Of a stretch of DNA of 5,691 nucleotides, positions 4,446 to 5,691 are shown piece by piece (the first letter of the stretch is position 1; each line of letters starts with the position of its first letter). Origin of the DNA: Butyricicoccus sp. (GTDB lineage: Bacteria; Bacillota; Clostridia; Oscillospirales; Butyricicoccaceae); the NCBI GenBank assembly GCA_031293105.1, contig JAUMSA010000151.1, forward strand, positions 1 to 5,691, given 5' to 3'. Under the pieces are notes generated by a model. The model was not told the DNA's origin. It ran no database searches and worked only from the letters and a program-made list of their open reading frames with translations. Made by a program: the position numbers and the translations under genes.

Positions 4446-5691
4446 TTATTTTCCCAAGCCGGCTTCCAGCTCGGCAATCACCTTTTCGATGTCTGTTTTC
4501 TTCATTTTGGCGCTCGCCAGGTTGACGATGACCCGCGCCGAGATGGGCGCCACGTCCTCGATGACCTCCAGCCCATTTTCACGCAGCGTCGAACCGGTTT
4601 CGACGATATCGACGATGGCGTCCGCCAGTTCGAGCAGCGGCGCCAATTCGACCGAACCTTCGATCTTGATGGTTTCCACGTCCATGTTCTTTTTGTGGAA
4701 AAATGCCTTGGTCACGTTGGGGTATTTGGTGGCAATCACCGGGGTCTTGTAGCCGCCATAGACCTGCTTGCCCTTTTTGGTGGCCAGCGCGAAGCGGCAT
4801 TTACCAAAGCCCAAGTCAACCATTTCGTAGAACGAGCCGCCCTTTTCCATGATTGTGTCCTTGCCGACTACGCCCATGTCGCACACGCCATGCTCGACAT
4901 AGGTGATGACGTCGGCCGCCTTGGCCAGCACGATTTCGACCTTAGTACCCGGCAGGGTGAAAATCAGCTTGCGCGAACCGGCTTCCAGCTCAGAGATATC
5001 ATAGCCCGACGCCTTCAGAAGCGCCAGCGTCTTTTTCTCCAGTCGGCCCTTGGTCAGCGCAATGCGCACGGTGTCGCGCGCCTTGGCCTTAGGGGTATCG
5101 TCCGCCTGGCTTTCGGCCAGGCTTTCCACGTCAATGCCGAACCCACCGGCCGGCAGATCGCGGCCAAAGCGGCCGCACAGCGCATTGTACCGGCCGCCGG
5201 ACAGGATGGCCGCCCCGGCTCCGCCGACATAACCGCGGAACATGATACCCGTGTAATAATCCATCTCGTGCACCAGACCGAGATCGATCATCACCGCGCC
5301 GCCAAATCCGGCCTCGTCGAGCGCCGCATACAGCCGCCGCAGATAGGCGACCGCGCCCAGCACGCGCACGTTGCCGGTCAGGTTTTCGACTTCGTCGAGC
5401 ACCGAGATGCCGCCGAACAGCTGCGGCATGGCATACAGCGCCTTGGCTTCGGGCTTTAGGCGGTACGGCTCGAGCACATCGCCCAGTGCGGCGAACGATT
5501 TGTTCTCAATCAGGCGGCGGATGGATTCGGCCGTCTGTGCGTCTACATCCAGCGCTTCGATCAGCGCTTTATAAATTTCAGCGTGACCCAGTTCGATGCG
5601 GAAATTGCCCGCCCCGGCGTTTTTGAGCGCCTGGGATGCGGCCGACAGAATATCCAAATCGGCCGATAAACCGTCTGCCCCGATCAGTTCG
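4446..5691 (-). CDS. hisZG: HisZ-HisG fusion: ATP phosphoribosyltransferase regulatory plus catalytic subunit (5' partial)
   Basis: This cytoplasmic enzyme catalyses the first, committed step of histidine synthesis, joining ATP and PRPP to give phosphoribosyl-ATP. One open frame of 414 visible codons runs from the right edge to TAA at 4446-4448. Visible residues 1-188 match the C-terminal half of HisZ, a catalytically dead histidyl-tRNA synthetase paralogue. They include IELGH (32-36), DYYTGIMFRGYV (from 144) and SGGRYNALCGRFG (164-176). The arginine of the HisRS LVRGLDYY motif is replaced (LVHEMDYY), as expected for HisZ. A charged linker (about 189-206) leads into a complete short-form HisG of about 208 residues. 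This has TKGRL (213-217), GVCDMGVVGKDT (268-279), the GSVELAPL motif and the PRPP-binding loop DAIVDIVETGSTL (357-369). It lacks the C-terminal regulatory domain of long HisG, consistent with HisZ dependence. About 190 N-terminal residues are probably missing. Families usually encode HisZ and HisG separately, so the fusion is notable. The domain calls are secure; the full architecture upstream is inferred. Confidence 0.93.
   Translation of the reverse strand, partial: ELIGADGLSADLDILSAASQALKNAGAGNFRIELGHAEIYKALIEALDVDAQTAESIRRLIENKSFAALGDVLEPYRLKPEAKALYAMPQLFGGISVLDEVENLTGNVRVLGAVAYLRRLYAALDEAGFGGAVMIDLGLVHEMDYYTGIMFRGYVGGAGAAILSGGRYNALCGRFGRDLPAGGFGIDVESLAESQADDTPKAKARDTVRIALTKGRLEKKTLALLKASGYDISELEAGSRKLIFTLPGTKVEIVLAKAADVITYVEHGVCDMGVVGKDTIMEKGGSFYEMVDLGFGKCRFALATKKGKQVYGGYKTPVIATKYPNVTKAFFHKKNMDVETIKIEGSVELAPLLELADAIVDIVETGSTLRENGLEVIEDVAPISARVIVNLASAKMKKTDIEKVIAELEAGLGK

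Larger units (their letters stand above)
1..5691 (-). other. Histidine biosynthesis operon (partial at both ends)
   Basis: Eight same-strand genes have gaps of 16 nt or less, or overlap, with no inverted repeat plus T-run and no promoter-sized spacer between them, so they should form one transcript. The order is hisZG-hisD-hisB-hisH-hisA-hisF-hisI-membrane protein. The pathway enzymes hisC, hisE and histidinol-phosphatase are not included. The promoter and any histidine-responsive leader must lie upstream, to the right of the window. Confidence 0.9.

Noticed and set aside
4251..5459. Long open frame on the plus strand (402 codons) spanning the hisD/hisZG junction.
   Set aside because: It is antisense to well-conserved HisZ and HisG sequence. 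The translated protein is rich in His, Gln and Arg and matches no family I recognise.

Overview
The window is a densely packed histidine biosynthesis operon, transcribed entirely from the minus strand (right to left in window coordinates). In transcription order it holds: hisZ-hisG as one continuous reading frame (5' end outside the window), hisD, hisB, hisH, hisA, hisF, hisI, and the first 27 codons of an unidentified membrane protein that runs off the left edge. Intergenic distances are +13, +2, +12, -4, +3, +11 and +16 nt. Almost every base is coding, and there is no room for an internal promoter or a terminator. Every start is preceded by a strong GGAGG or AGGAG ribosome binding site, often placed inside the end of the preceding gene.

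The products cover most of the pathway. The HisZ-HisG polypeptide is ATP phosphoribosyltransferase (step 1). HisI is phosphoribosyl-AMP cyclohydrolase (step 3), HisA is the ProFAR isomerase (step 4), and HisH plus HisF form IGP synthase (step 5). HisB is IGP dehydratase (step 6) and HisD is histidinol dehydrogenase (the last two oxidations). Not seen here are hisE (step 2), hisC (step 7) and a histidinol-phosphate phosphatase (step 8). HisB is the single-domain form and HisI is not fused to HisE, so these functions must be encoded elsewhere or beyond the window.

The organism is probably a GC-rich member of the Firmicutes (Clostridia, possibly Oscillospirales). This is inferred from the short-form HisG with a HisZ partner, the strong AGGAGG-type ribosome binding sites, the single-domain hisB, and a base composition I judge to be near 60% GC. 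The assignment to a family or genus is not secure.

The most unusual feature is the in-frame joining of HisZ and HisG, normally two separate subunits of a hetero-octamer, through a short charged linker. The other genes look intact and conventional, with the expected catalytic residues. I see no mobile elements, RNA genes, CRISPR arrays or defence-type systems. The operon's promoter and any leader regulation (T-box or attenuator) would lie to the right of the window.
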